Shown here: one piece after another, positions 1 through 6,464 of the stretch
Numbering within the stretch: the stretch's first letter is position 1
How the letters are laid out: every line of letters starts with the position of its first letter
Origin: Pseudomonadota bacterium
Lineage (GTDB): Bacteria; Pseudomonadota; Alphaproteobacteria; Reyranellales; Reyranellaceae
DNA length: 8,422 nucleotides
Assembly: GCA_023436825.1 (NCBI GenBank)
Contig: JAEZHS010000174.1
Span: 1 to 8,422 of the forward strand
Direction: 5' to 3'
Translations under genes and position numbers: made by a program
The notes under the pieces: generated by a model
The model's database searches: none
Told to the model about the DNA's origin: nothing
Seen by the model: the letters and a program-made list of their open reading frames with translations, nothing else

Positions 1-2
1 CG

Positions 3-110
3 CGGGGGCCCGGGGCCCCGGGCGCTCTCACGACTCCGGACATCGAGGTCGCGAGCATGGCCGACTTCGTGGACTTGCATCAGGCCCATCTTCGCGGCGA
101 ATCTGCGTGA
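3..110 (+). CDS. Possible C-terminal tail of an unidentified gene cut by the window edge
   Basis: The frame is open from the left edge and stops at TGA 108-110. Its last part reads TPDIEVASMADFVDLHQAHL and then RGESA, which looks like ordinary soluble protein sequence, acidic and amphipathic. The first seven or eight codons are low-complexity Gly/Pro/Ala from a GC-rich palindrome and may not be real coding sequence. An internal ATG at 57 has no good ribosome binding site, so a separate 17-residue gene is unlikely. I do not recognise a family. If real, it lies 54 nt upstream of the FAD oxidoreductase on the same strand and could be the preceding gene of the same operon. Confidence 0.35.
   Translation, partial: RGPGAPGALTTPDIEVASMADFVDLHQAHLRGESA
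8..23. repeat. 16-bp perfect GC palindrome at the left window edge
   Basis: GCCCGGGGCCCCGGGC reads the same on both strands. Its position within 25 nt of the edge makes it a likely assembly break point or end artefact. No function is inferred. Confidence 0.5.
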
Positions 111-164
111 GGCGCAGCGTCGTCGAGCGCGATCCGTGATCTACCCGAGGTGAGGCGTATCTGA

Positions 165-1493
165 ATGTCACCCCCTGTCACCCGCGTCCCAAGCAATGCG
201 GCGCTGCCGCAATCCGCCGACGTCGTCGTGATCGGCGGCGGCATCGCCGGCATCACGGCCGCCTACCATCTCACCAAGAAAGGCCATTCGGTTGCCGTGG
301 TGGAGAAAGGCTACATCGCCGGCGAGCAGTCCAGCCGGAACTGGGGCTGGTGCCGCCAGCAGAACCGCGATCTGCGCGAACTGCCGCTGGCGCAGCGCGC
401 CGTCGACATGTGGAGCGGCCTCAACGAAGAGCTCGGCGCCGAGACCGGCTTTCGCCGCACCGGGCTGGTCTATGTGACAACCAGCAAGGGCGACCTCGAC
501 CGGTGGGTGGGTTGGGTCGACAAGGCGCGCGAGATGCAGATGCGCAGCCACGTCCTGTCGGCGGACGAGGCCAAGGCGATGACGCCGGGCAGCACCGGCA
601 ACTGGATCGGCGGCATCCATTCGCCGACCGACGGCCGGGCCGAGCCCGCGCTGGCTGTGCCGGCGATCGCCGAGGGCGCCCGGCGCCTCGGAGCCACCCT
701 CCACCAGGATTGCGCGGCGCGCGGCCTGGAGACATCGGCCGGGCGCGTCTCCGGCGTGGTCACGGAAAAGGGCACGATCCATACCAGCGCCGTGCTGGTC
801 GCGGGCGGCGTCTGGACCTCGATGTTCTGCCGTCACCACGGCATCGCCATGCCGCTGGCCGGCGTGCGCTCGACCTCGTTCTTCACCGAGCCGGCGCCGA
901 ATATCACCGACGGCGGCGTCTCGACGCCCGACTTCGCCGTACGCCGCCGGCTCGACGGCGGCTACACGATCGGCATCAGCGGCCGCGGCATGCTCGAGCT
1001 CAGCCCGCAGGGCCTGATGTACGCGCGGCCGTTCTGGCGCACCTTCAAGAAGCGCTACGAGCTTCTGACCATCCGCGCCGGTCGCTCCTTCTTCGACGGT
1101 CCCGAGGCCCTCCTGAGCTGGCGCAACGACACGGTCTCGCCCTTCGAGCGCATGCGCACCTACGATCCGCCGCCGCAGGAGAAGCTGGTCAGCTTCGCGC
1201 TCAGGCGCATCGCCGAGGTTTACCCCGAGCTCGCCAACGTGAAGATCGCGCACAAGTACGGCGGGCTGATCGACTTCACGCCCGACTGGATCCCGGTGAT
1301 CTCCGCCATCGACAAGCTGCCGGGCCTGCATGTCTCCGCGGGCTTCAGCGGCCACGGCTTCGGCATCGGTCCAGGCGCAGGCCGGCTCGCCGCCGACATC
1401 GTCGCCAACGATCCGCCGATCGTCGATCCGCACCCCTATCGCTACAGCCGCCTGGTCGACGGCACCGACCTCGGCGAGCCCGGCCTGATGTGA
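165..1493 (+). CDS. FAD-dependent oxidoreductase of the DAO family (amine/amino-acid oxidase or dehydrogenase type)
   Basis: This is a predicted cytosolic or membrane-associated flavoenzyme of 442 aa, the usual length for the D-amino-acid oxidase/DadA/sarcosine-oxidase superfamily. Such enzymes oxidise a C-N bond of an amino acid, N-substituted amino acid or opine to an imine that then hydrolyses. The N-terminal Rossmann fold shows VVIGGGIAG at residues 21-29 (GxGxxG) and the ribose-binding acid Glu47 at the end of strand two. Residues 53-69 (GEQSSRNWGWCRQQNRD) match the conserved block after the first Rossmann unit in this subfamily. VLVAGGVWT at 210-218 is the second FAD-contact strand, and HVSAGFSGHGFGIGP at 389-403 is the C-terminal FAD-binding motif. 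There is no signal peptide or membrane helix. The ATG at 165 is supported by GAGG at 152-155, nine nt upstream. The substrate cannot be read from sequence. The neighbouring PLP enzyme and SBPs favour an amino-acid-derived compound. Confidence 0.9.
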   Translation: MSPPVTRVPSNAALPQSADVVVIGGGIAGITAAYHLTKKGHSVAVVEKGYIAGEQSSRNWGWCRQQNRDLRELPLAQRAVDMWSGLNEELGAETGFRRTGLVYVTTSKGDLDRWVGWVDKAREMQMRSHVLSADEAKAMTPGSTGNWIGGIHSPTDGRAEPALAVPAIAEGARRLGATLHQDCAARGLETSAGRVSGVVTEKGTIHTSAVLVAGGVWTSMFCRHHGIAMPLAGVRSTSFFTEPAPNITDGGVSTPDFAVRRRLDGGYTIGISGRGMLELSPQGLMYARPFWRTFKKRYELLTIRAGRSFFDGPEALLSWRNDTVSPFERMRTYDPPPQEKLVSFALRRIAEVYPELANVKIAHKYGGLIDFTPDWIPVISAIDKLPGLHVSAGFSGHGFGIGPGAGRLAADIVANDPPIVDPHPYRYSRLVDGTDLGEPGLM

Positions 1494-1514
1494 GCTGCTG
1501 ATTTCATCCGGGCA

Positions 1515-1529
1515 CGTCCGCTCCGGACG
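1515..1529. other. Small hairpin in the gap after the FAD oxidoreductase gene
   Basis: CGTCCG and CGGACG form a perfect 6-bp stem around a 3-nt loop, 22 nt after the stop codon. No T-run follows, so it is not a convincing intrinsic terminator. It could be a processing or attenuation hairpin, or chance in GC-rich DNA. A second, weaker inverted pair (GCCGG 1576-1580, CCGGC 1590-1594) lies in the same 128-nt gap. I see no clear -35/-10 promoter there. Confidence 0.25.
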
Positions 1530-1621
1530 GGCGACGGAATCGAGCTGAAGAACACAGCCGTGCTTTTGTCACGCTGCCGGGGGACACTGCCGGCCACAAT
1601 CGCCGCAACAGGAGACTCGCC

Positions 1622-2908
1622 ATGGCTGCGCCGCGCCCCTCCAAGACCCGCATCGGCAACCACGTCCTCAGGCCCGAGACCCTGATGCTGAGCTACGGCT
1701 ACGACCCCATGCTGTCGGAAGGTGCGGTCAAACCGCCGGTCTTCCTTACGTCCACCTTCGTGTTCGGTTCAGCCGAGGAAGGCCGCGACTTCTTCGATTA
1801 CACCGCGGGACGCCGGAAGCCGCCCGAGGGCTCCGGCGCCGGCCTCGTCTATTCGCGCTTCAACCATCCCAACAGCGAGATCGTCGAGGACAGGCTCGCG
1901 GTCTATGAGGGCGCCGAATCCTGCGTTGTGTTCTCCTCCGGCATGTCGGCGATCACCACGACGATCCTGGCCTTTGCCCGTCCCGGTGACGTCATCCTGC
2001 ATTCCCAGCCGCTCTATGGCGGCACGGAGACCCTGATAGCGCGCACCATGGCGGATTTCCGCATCGGCGCCACGGGCTTCGTCGATGGCGTGAGCGAACC
2101 CGCCATTCGCGCCGCCGTGCAAGAAGCGCGCGGCAAGGGGCGGATATCGGTCATCATGACCGAGACGCCAGCCAACCCGACCAACACGCTGGTCGACATC
2201 AAGCTGTTGGCGAAGATCGCCGACGAGATCGGCGCGGCGCAGGGTTTCAGGCCCGTCCTGGTCTGCGACAATACCCTGCTCGGCCCGGTCTTCCAGCGTC
2301 CCCTCGTCCACGGCGCCGATGTCTCGGTCTACTCGCTCACCAAGTATGTCGGCGGCCATTCCGATCTGATAGCCGGCGCGGCGCTCGGCTCGAAGGCGAC
2401 CATCGCGCCGATCAAGGCCTTGCGCGGCAGCGTCGGCACGCAGCTCGATCCACATTCGTGCTGGATGCTCGGCCGCTCGCTCGAGACGCTGGGGCTCCGC
2501 ATGGAGCGGGCGAACTCCAATGCCAAGCTCGTCGCTGAATACCTGCGCGATCATCCCAAGGTCGACAAGGTCCACTATCTCGACTTCCTCGAGGAGGGCT
2601 CGCCGGCGCAGGCGGTCTTTGCCCGGCAGTGCACCGGGCCGGGCTCGACGTTCTCCTTCGACGTCAAGGGCGGCCAGAAAGAGGCGTTCGCCTTCCTCAA
2701 CGCCCTGCAGGTCTTCAAGCTGGCGGTCAGCCTGGGCGGCACCGAATCGCTCGCGAGCCATCCTGCCGCCATGACCCACTCCGGCGTCCCGGCCGAGGTG
2801 CGCGACCGCATCGGCGTGCTCGACACGACCATCCGCCTGTCGGTCGGCATCGAACATCCCGACGATCTGATCGCTGACCTGACGCAGGCATTGGCGGCGA
2901 TCCCCTGA
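1622..2908 (+). CDS. PLP-dependent Cys/Met-metabolism enzyme (cystathionine gamma-synthase/methionine gamma-lyase superfamily)
   Basis: This is a fold-type I PLP enzyme of 428 aa, slightly longer than the usual ~400. The family does gamma-replacement or elimination on methionine, homocysteine, O-acyl-homoserine or cystathionine. Visible cofactor residues are Tyr77 and Arg79 (YSR, reaching the partner subunit's phosphate), SSGMSA 105-110, Tyr132 (stacks on the PLP ring), Asp216 in CDNT (pyridine nitrogen) and Lys241 in SVYSLTK (Schiff base). SLGGTESL at 370-377 is the substrate-carboxylate loop. Compared with human cystathionine gamma-lyase, the positions of Glu59, Arg119 and Glu339 are Val76, Thr137 and Val369. 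This argues against a cystathionine enzyme and is closer to methionine gamma-lyase or O-acetylhomoserine sulfhydrylase. However, the Cys that follows Tyr114-Gly in typical methionine gamma-lyases is Gly134 here. An insert-like stretch at 60-73 ([14 protein letters not shown]) precedes YSR. AGGAG at 1610-1614, seven nt before ATG, supports the start. The gene lies 128 nt after the oxidase gene and is probably functionally linked to it. Confidence 0.9.
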   Translation: MAAPRPSKTRIGNHVLRPETLMLSYGYDPMLSEGAVKPPVFLTSTFVFGSAEEGRDFFDYTAGRRKPPEGSGAGLVYSRFNHPNSEIVEDRLAVYEGAESCVVFSSGMSAITTTILAFARPGDVILHSQPLYGGTETLIARTMADFRIGATGFVDGVSEPAIRAAVQEARGKGRISVIMTETPANPTNTLVDIKLLAKIADEIGAAQGFRPVLVCDNTLLGPVFQRPLVHGADVSVYSLTKYVGGHSDLIAGAALGSKATIAPIKALRGSVGTQLDPHSCWMLGRSLETLGLRMERANSNAKLVAEYLRDHPKVDKVHYLDFLEEGSPAQAVFARQCTGPGSTFSFDVKGGQKEAFAFLNALQVFKLAVSLGGTESLASHPAAMTHSGVPAEVRDRIGVLDTTIRLSVGIEHPDDLIADLTQALAAIP

Positions 2909-2968
2909 GGCGATCTACGCGCCGACGCCGTGAATAACCCTGCTGGCATGGAGCGTGCAGCGGCGATT

Positions 2969-2993
2969 GTCATCCCGAACGCCGCGAGGGATC
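2969..2993. repeat. Candidate dispersed intergenic repeat unit (short inverted-repeat element)
   Basis: The stretch begins GTCATCCCGAACG and ends CGCGAGGGATC. ATCCC at 2972-2976 and GGGAT at 2988-2992 form a 5-bp stem with an 11-nt loop. From memory it closely resembles a short element (GTCATCCCGAG...GCGAGGGATC) found in many copies between genes of diverse bacteria. Only one copy is present here, so its repeat status is inferred. It sits in the 115-nt gap between the PLP enzyme and the first SBP gene, upstream of that gene's ribosome binding site. Confidence 0.4.
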
Positions 2994-3013
2994 ATCGACG
3001 CGCGACAGCGCCC

Positions 3014-3017
3014 GGAG
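3014..3017 (+). promoter_or_regulatory. Ribosome binding site that sets the start of the first SBP gene
   Basis: GGAG lies six nt before ATG 3024. This start places an ideal signal peptide at the very N-terminus. The longer alternative ATG at 2955 would add 23 residues read from the repeat-like intergenic element. Confidence 0.65.
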
Positions 3018-3023
3018 ACCGTC

Positions 3024-4544
3024 ATGCCGCAGACAGCTCGTCACGTCGCCTTGGTCCTCGTCTTCTGCCTCGCCGCCGGCAGCGCTTTCGCGCAGGGCAA
3101 TCTACGCATCGGCCTGGGCGACGATCCCGACGGCCTCGATCCGACCACGTCGCGCTTCTACACGACGCGCATCGTCTTCGCCGCGCTGTGCGACAAGCTG
3201 TTCGAGATCGATGAGAAAGCGGGCATCGTGCCCCAGCTCGCGCTCGGCGCCGAGACCTCGGCCGACGGCAAGACCGTCACCATCAAGCTGCGGCCCGGCG
3301 TCAAGTTCCACGACGGCGAGCCGTTCACTGCCGAGGCGGCCAAGTACAGCCTCGAGCGGCACATGAACATGAAAGGCTCGTTCCGCAAACCCGAGCTCGC
3401 CGCCGTCGACAGCGTCGAGGTCGCCGGCCCGCTCGCGGTGAAGCTCAACCTCAAGCAGCCCTTCTCGCCGCTGCTCGCCCAGCTCACCGACCGCGCCGGC
3501 ATGATGGTGTCGCCCAAGGCGGCGGAGGCCTCCGGCGACAAGTTCGCACTGAAGCCGGTGTGCGCAGGCCCCTACAAGTTCGTCGAGCGTGTCGCCCAGG
3601 ATCGCATCGTCGTCGAGAAGTTCGCCGACTACTGGAACAAGGACCAGATCTTCATCGACAAGATCACCTACGTGCCGATCGTCGACAGCACCGTGCGGCT
3701 GGCCAACCTCAGGTCGGGCGGGCTCGACATGATGGAGCGGCTGCTCGCCACCGACATCAAGACGGTGCGCGACGACCCCAGGCTCAGGCTGAGCTCGGCG
3801 GTGTCGCTCGGCTTCTTTGCGCTGCTGGTCAACGTCGCCAACGGGCCGAAGGCCGACAATCCGCTGGGCAAGGACGCCCGCGTGCGCCGCGCCTTCGATC
3901 TCGCCATCGACCGCGAGGCGCTGAACCAGGTGGTGTTCAACGGCGAGTTCGTGCCCGGCAACCAGTGGGTCAATCCGCAGAGCCCGTGGTACCAGCAGGC
4001 CTTCCCCGTGCCGAAGCGCGACATCGCCAAGGCCAAGGCGCTGATGAAGGAAGCCGGCGTCACCGGCCGCCTCGCGGTCGACTTCATGATCGGCAACAAC
4101 CCGGAGACCCGCCAGCTCGCCGAGGTTCTGCAGTCGATGACGGCCGAAGCGGGCTTCGACCTCAAGATCCGCGTCGTCGAGGCGGCGACCGCGCTCAAGA
4201 CTGCCGAGGAAGGCGACTTCCAGCTCTACGAGAACAACTGGAGCGGCCGCATCGATCCCGACGGCAACACCGTGCTCTACCAGACCTGCGGCTCGCCGCT
4301 GAACACCGGTCGCTACTGCGACAAGGAGATCGACCAGTGGCATCGCGACGCCCGCGCCTCGAACGACTTCGCCACGCGCAAGGCCATCTACGAGAAGATC
4401 ACGGCCAGGTTCCTGCCCGACGGATGGATGATCTATCTCTTCCACCCGAAGTACCTGATCGCCCACACGGCGCGGCTGGAGGGCTTCACGCCCTATCCGG
4501 ACGGGCTGATCCGCGTCACCGGCGTGAGGATGAAGCAGCCATGA
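3024..4544 (+). CDS. ABC transporter substrate-binding protein, SBP family 5 (peptide/opine/nickel type), paralogue 1
   Basis: This is a periplasmic binding protein of 506 aa, typical of family 5 (DppA/OppA-like). It would deliver a peptide-, opine- or amino-acid-like ligand to an ABC permease. A Sec signal peptide covers residues 1-23 (hydrophobic core ALVLVFCLAAG) with an AxA site (Ala21-Phe-Ala23) before Gln24. There is no lipobox Cys, so it should be soluble. The mature protein opens LRIGLGDDPDGLDP. The family signature follows around 93-116 (LRPGVKFHDGEPF, then AAKYSLERH), then CAGPYKF near 180, RAFDLAIDREALN near 293, and WSGRIDPDGN at about 406-415. Four Cys (56, 180, 422, 432) are all conserved in the next gene; 422 and 432 are close enough for a disulfide. 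It overlaps the next gene by ATGA. No permease or ATPase gene is adjacent, so the transporter core must be encoded elsewhere. The exact ligand is unknown. Confidence 0.93.
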   Translation: MPQTARHVALVLVFCLAAGSAFAQGNLRIGLGDDPDGLDPTTSRFYTTRIVFAALCDKLFEIDEKAGIVPQLALGAETSADGKTVTIKLRPGVKFHDGEPFTAEAAKYSLERHMNMKGSFRKPELAAVDSVEVAGPLAVKLNLKQPFSPLLAQLTDRAGMMVSPKAAEASGDKFALKPVCAGPYKFVERVAQDRIVVEKFADYWNKDQIFIDKITYVPIVDSTVRLANLRSGGLDMMERLLATDIKTVRDDPRLRLSSAVSLGFFALLVNVANGPKADNPLGKDARVRRAFDLAIDREALNQVVFNGEFVPGNQWVNPQSPWYQQAFPVPKRDIAKAKALMKEAGVTGRLAVDFMIGNNPETRQLAEVLQSMTAEAGFDLKIRVVEAATALKTAEEGDFQLYENNWSGRIDPDGNTVLYQTCGSPLNTGRYCDKEIDQWHRDARASNDFATRKAIYEKITARFLPDGWMIYLFHPKYLIAHTARLEGFTPYPDGLIRVTGVRMKQP

Positions 4545-6061
4545 GACGGATCCTGCATACCGCCCGCCACGCCGCAGCGGCGCTGACCTTGTGCGTGACC
4601 GCCGGCACCGCCTTCGCACAGGGCCACCTACGCATCGGGATCGGCGACGATCCCGACGTGCTCGATCCGTCACTGTCGCGCACCTACACCGCGCGCATCG
4701 TCTTCGCCACCTTGTGCGACAAGCTGTTCGACATCGACGAGAAGGCCGACATCGTCCCGCAGCTCGCGACCGGCCACGAGGTCTCGGCCGACGGCAAGAT
4801 CGTGACGATCAAGCTGCGCCCGGGTGTGAAGTTCCATGACGGCGAGGCCTTCGACGCGGCGGCGGCCAAGTACAGCCTCGACCGCCATCTCACCATGAAG
4901 GGCTCGTTCCGCAAGCCCGAGCTCGCCCAGGTCGACACCGTCGAGGTGGTCGATCCCTCGACCATCAGGCTCAACCTCAAGACTCCCTTCTCGCCGCTGC
5001 TCGCGCAGCTCACCGACCGCGCCGGCATGATGGTCTCGCCCAAGGCGGCCGAGGCGGCGGGCGACAAGTTCGGCCTGAAGCCGGTGTGCGCCGGCCCCTA
5101 CAAGTTCGTCGAGCGCATCCAGCAGGACCGCATCGTCGTCGAGAAGTTCGCCGACTACTGGAACAAGGACCAGGTCTTCGTCGACAGGATCACCTATCTG
5201 CCGATCGTCGATGCCACGGTGCGGCTGGCCAACCTGCGGTCGGGCGGCCTCGACATGATGGAACGCGTGCTCGCCACCGACATCAAGACGGTACGCGACG
5301 ATTCCCGCCTCAAGCTCAGCAAGGCCGTGTCGATCGGTTGGTTCGGCCTGCTGGTGAACGTGGCGAACGGCCCCAAGGCCGACAATCCGCTGGGCAAGGA
5401 CGCCCGCGTCCGCCAAGCCTTCGACCTCGCCATCGACCGCGAGGCGCTGAACCAGGTCGTGTTCAACGGCGAGTTCGTGCCGGGCAACCAGTGGGTCAAC
5501 CCGCAGAACTTCTATTACCAGTCGAAATTTCCTGTCCCGAAGCGCGATCTCGCCAAGGCCAGGGCCTTGCTGAAGGAGGCGGGCGTCACAGGCCGCGTGC
5601 CGATCGATTTCATGGTCAGCAATACGCCCGAGACACGCGCCGTCGCCGAGGTGGTGCAGTCGATGGTGGCGGAGGCCGGTTTCGACCTCAAGATCCGGGT
5701 CACTGAGGTCGCCACGGCGCTGAAGCAGGCCGAGGACGGCGAGTTCCAGCTCTACATGAACACGTGGAGCGGTCGCATCGACCCCGACGGGAATTCGGTG
5801 ATCTACCAGATGTGCGGCGCGCCGCAGAACATGGGCAAGTACTGCAGCAAGGAAGTCGATTCCTTTCACCAGCAGGCCCGTGCCGTCACCGATCCGGCCG
5901 CCCGCAAGGCGATCTACGAGAAGCTCACCGAGAAGTTCCTGGCCGACGGCTGGATCTTCTATCTCTACCACCCGCAGTACCTGATCGCCCACACCAACAA
6001 GCTCGACGGGTTCAAGCCGATGCCGGACGGCCTGCTGCGCGTGACGGGCGTGAAGCTCAAG
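3033..6061 (+). repeat. Tandem gene duplication of about 1.5 kb (two SBP genes, offset 1526 nt)
   Basis: Positions 3033-4535 and 4559-6061 encode gaplessly alignable proteins, starting at the shared TARH in the signal peptides. In the mature parts I count 376 identical residues of 480 by hand (78%). By blocks from the residue after Gln: 80, 82, 89 and 74 per 100, then 51 of 80 at the C-terminus. The first copy has two extra C-terminal residues (Gln-Pro), which the overlapping start codon of the second copy encodes in part. The level of divergence shows an old duplication with both copies kept, not a recent or assembly-made repeat. Confidence 0.9.
4526..4530 (+). promoter_or_regulatory. Ribosome binding site of the second SBP gene, inside the first
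   Basis: GAGGA within the last codons of the first SBP gene lies ten nt before ATG 4541. With the ATGA stop/start overlap this indicates translational coupling of the two SBP genes. Confidence 0.55.
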
Positions 6062-6064
6062 TAG
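4541..6064 (+). CDS. ABC transporter substrate-binding protein, SBP family 5, paralogue 2
   Basis: This is a second periplasmic family 5 binding protein, 507 aa. The start is the ATG overlapping the preceding stop codon. It gives a signal peptide (MRRILHTARH, then a hydrophobic core to Gly22) with an AxA site at Ala24-Phe-Ala26 before Gln27. The same reading frame stays open far upstream inside the first SBP gene, but that part is Arg/Pro/Gly-rich out-of-frame sequence. The mature protein shares the LRPGVKFHDGE signature, CAGPYKF, AFDLAIDREALN and WSGRIDPDGN with paralogue 1, and all four Cys (59, 183, 425, 435). Differences cluster in loops likely to face the ligand: NFYYQSK instead of SPWYQQA, VSNTPETRAV instead of IGNNPETRQL, and QMCGAPQNMGKYCSK instead of QTCGSPLNTGRYCDK. 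This suggests the same transporter partner with a changed ligand range. The gene is last in the plus-strand run; the convergent minus-strand frame ends 26 nt away. Confidence 0.93.
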   Translation: MRRILHTARHAAAALTLCVTAGTAFAQGHLRIGIGDDPDVLDPSLSRTYTARIVFATLCDKLFDIDEKADIVPQLATGHEVSADGKIVTIKLRPGVKFHDGEAFDAAAAKYSLDRHLTMKGSFRKPELAQVDTVEVVDPSTIRLNLKTPFSPLLAQLTDRAGMMVSPKAAEAAGDKFGLKPVCAGPYKFVERIQQDRIVVEKFADYWNKDQVFVDRITYLPIVDATVRLANLRSGGLDMMERVLATDIKTVRDDSRLKLSKAVSIGWFGLLVNVANGPKADNPLGKDARVRQAFDLAIDREALNQVVFNGEFVPGNQWVNPQNFYYQSKFPVPKRDLAKARALLKEAGVTGRVPIDFMVSNTPETRAVAEVVQSMVAEAGFDLKIRVTEVATALKQAEDGEFQLYMNTWSGRIDPDGNSVIYQMCGAPQNMGKYCSKEVDSFHQQARAVTDPAARKAIYEKLTEKFLADGWIFYLYHPQYLIAHTNKLDGFKPMPDGLLRVTGVKLK

Positions 6065-6069
6065 CGCTG

Positions 6070-6079
6070 GGGGCGCCCC
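6070..6079. terminator. GC palindrome between the convergent gene ends (weak terminator candidate)
   Basis: GGGGCGCCCC is a perfect 10-bp palindrome located 6 nt after the second SBP stop codon and 12 nt from the minus-strand stop. A two-way terminator would fit the convergent layout, but there is no T-run on either side and the stem is very short. Confidence 0.2.
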
Positions 6080-6090
6080 TGGCAAAGAGT

Positions 6091-6464
6091 TCACGGCTTC
6101 CGGGCGCGCGTCAGTGCCGTGATCTCGGCCAGCATCGGCTCGGTGCCGTCGACGGCGAAGCCGGCGTCACGCAGGCAACGCTCGACAAAGCCCGGCGACA
6201 GGCACTCGGCCCGCGGATTGTCCGGCAGCGAGGCAAGCAGGTACCAGGCGGCGAAGGCCGGGCCGCGTGATCGTCGTCGACCATGAAATCGTGGACCAGC
6301 ACCAGGCCGCCCGGCTTCAGGGCCTCGAAGGCGCGGCTCACCAGGATGCGGATGTCGTTGCCGCCGACGGCGCTCCACACTTAGGACATCAGCACCACAT
6401 CCTGGTCGCGCGGCCACGGCGTGCTGAGCGCGTTGCCGGCCACATGGCTCACCCGGTCGGCCAT
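6091..6464 (-). pseudogene. C-terminal remnant of an O-methyltransferase-like (SAM-dependent) protein, with stop and frameshift
   Basis: The conceptual translation from about 6461 reads ADRVSHVAGNALSTPWP, RDQDVVLMS, a TAA stop (6381-6383), then VWSAVGGNDIR, RAFEALKPGGLVLVHDFM and VDDDH. The frame then shifts by one base near 6262-6265 and continues as GPAFAAWYLLASLPDNPRAE to LTRARKP and a TGA at 6091-6093. ALKPGGLVLVHDF and the acidic GNAL..PWP..D segment are typical of the C-terminal half of plant-type (family 2, hydroxyneurosporene/acetylserotonin-like) O-methyltransferases. The N-terminal dimerisation region and the SAM-binding glycine motif are missing; about 124 codons remain of an expected 330-350. 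The TAA sits where a Tyr codon (TAC or TAT) would fit. Adding one G/C pair in the GGCCGGGCCGCG run would restore HAGPAF. The coding part before this is an acyl-CoA ligase fragment in the same frame. I infer it is non-functional unless the lesions are sequencing errors. Confidence 0.75.

Noticed and set aside
75..103. Possible promoter (TTGCAT with a later AT-containing hexamer) before the FAD gene
   Set aside because: The would-be -10 hexamer (CGAATC) does not match a consensus, and the stretch lies in what may be the tail of a coding region.
168..2857. Minus-strand frames of 421 and 362 codons opposite the oxidase and PLP enzyme genes
   Set aside because: Low-complexity shadow composition, no recognisable motif, and strong coding signal on the plus strand.
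1622..2908. Naming the PLP enzyme metB (cystathionine gamma-synthase)
   Set aside because: The substrate-site residues typical of cystathionine enzymes are replaced, and the gene context is not methionine biosynthesis.
2955..3023. Longer start for the first SBP (ATG 2955)
   Set aside because: It would add 23 residues encoded by the intergenic repeat-like element and bury the signal peptide. ATG 3024 has GGAG at the right distance.
3560..4540. An 834-residue plus-strand frame that runs through the first SBP gene into the second, suggesting a giant fusion protein
   Set aside because: The first 327 codons are Arg/Pro/Gly-rich out-of-frame sequence of the first SBP gene. The real start is ATG 4541, with a clear signal peptide and ribosome binding site.
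3102..6094. Very long minus-strand open frames (over 470 codons) opposite both SBP genes
   Set aside because: They mirror each other because the SBP genes are paralogues. Their Arg/Val/Glu/Asp/Leu-rich translations show no domain, and high-GC codon use removes antisense stops. They are shadows.
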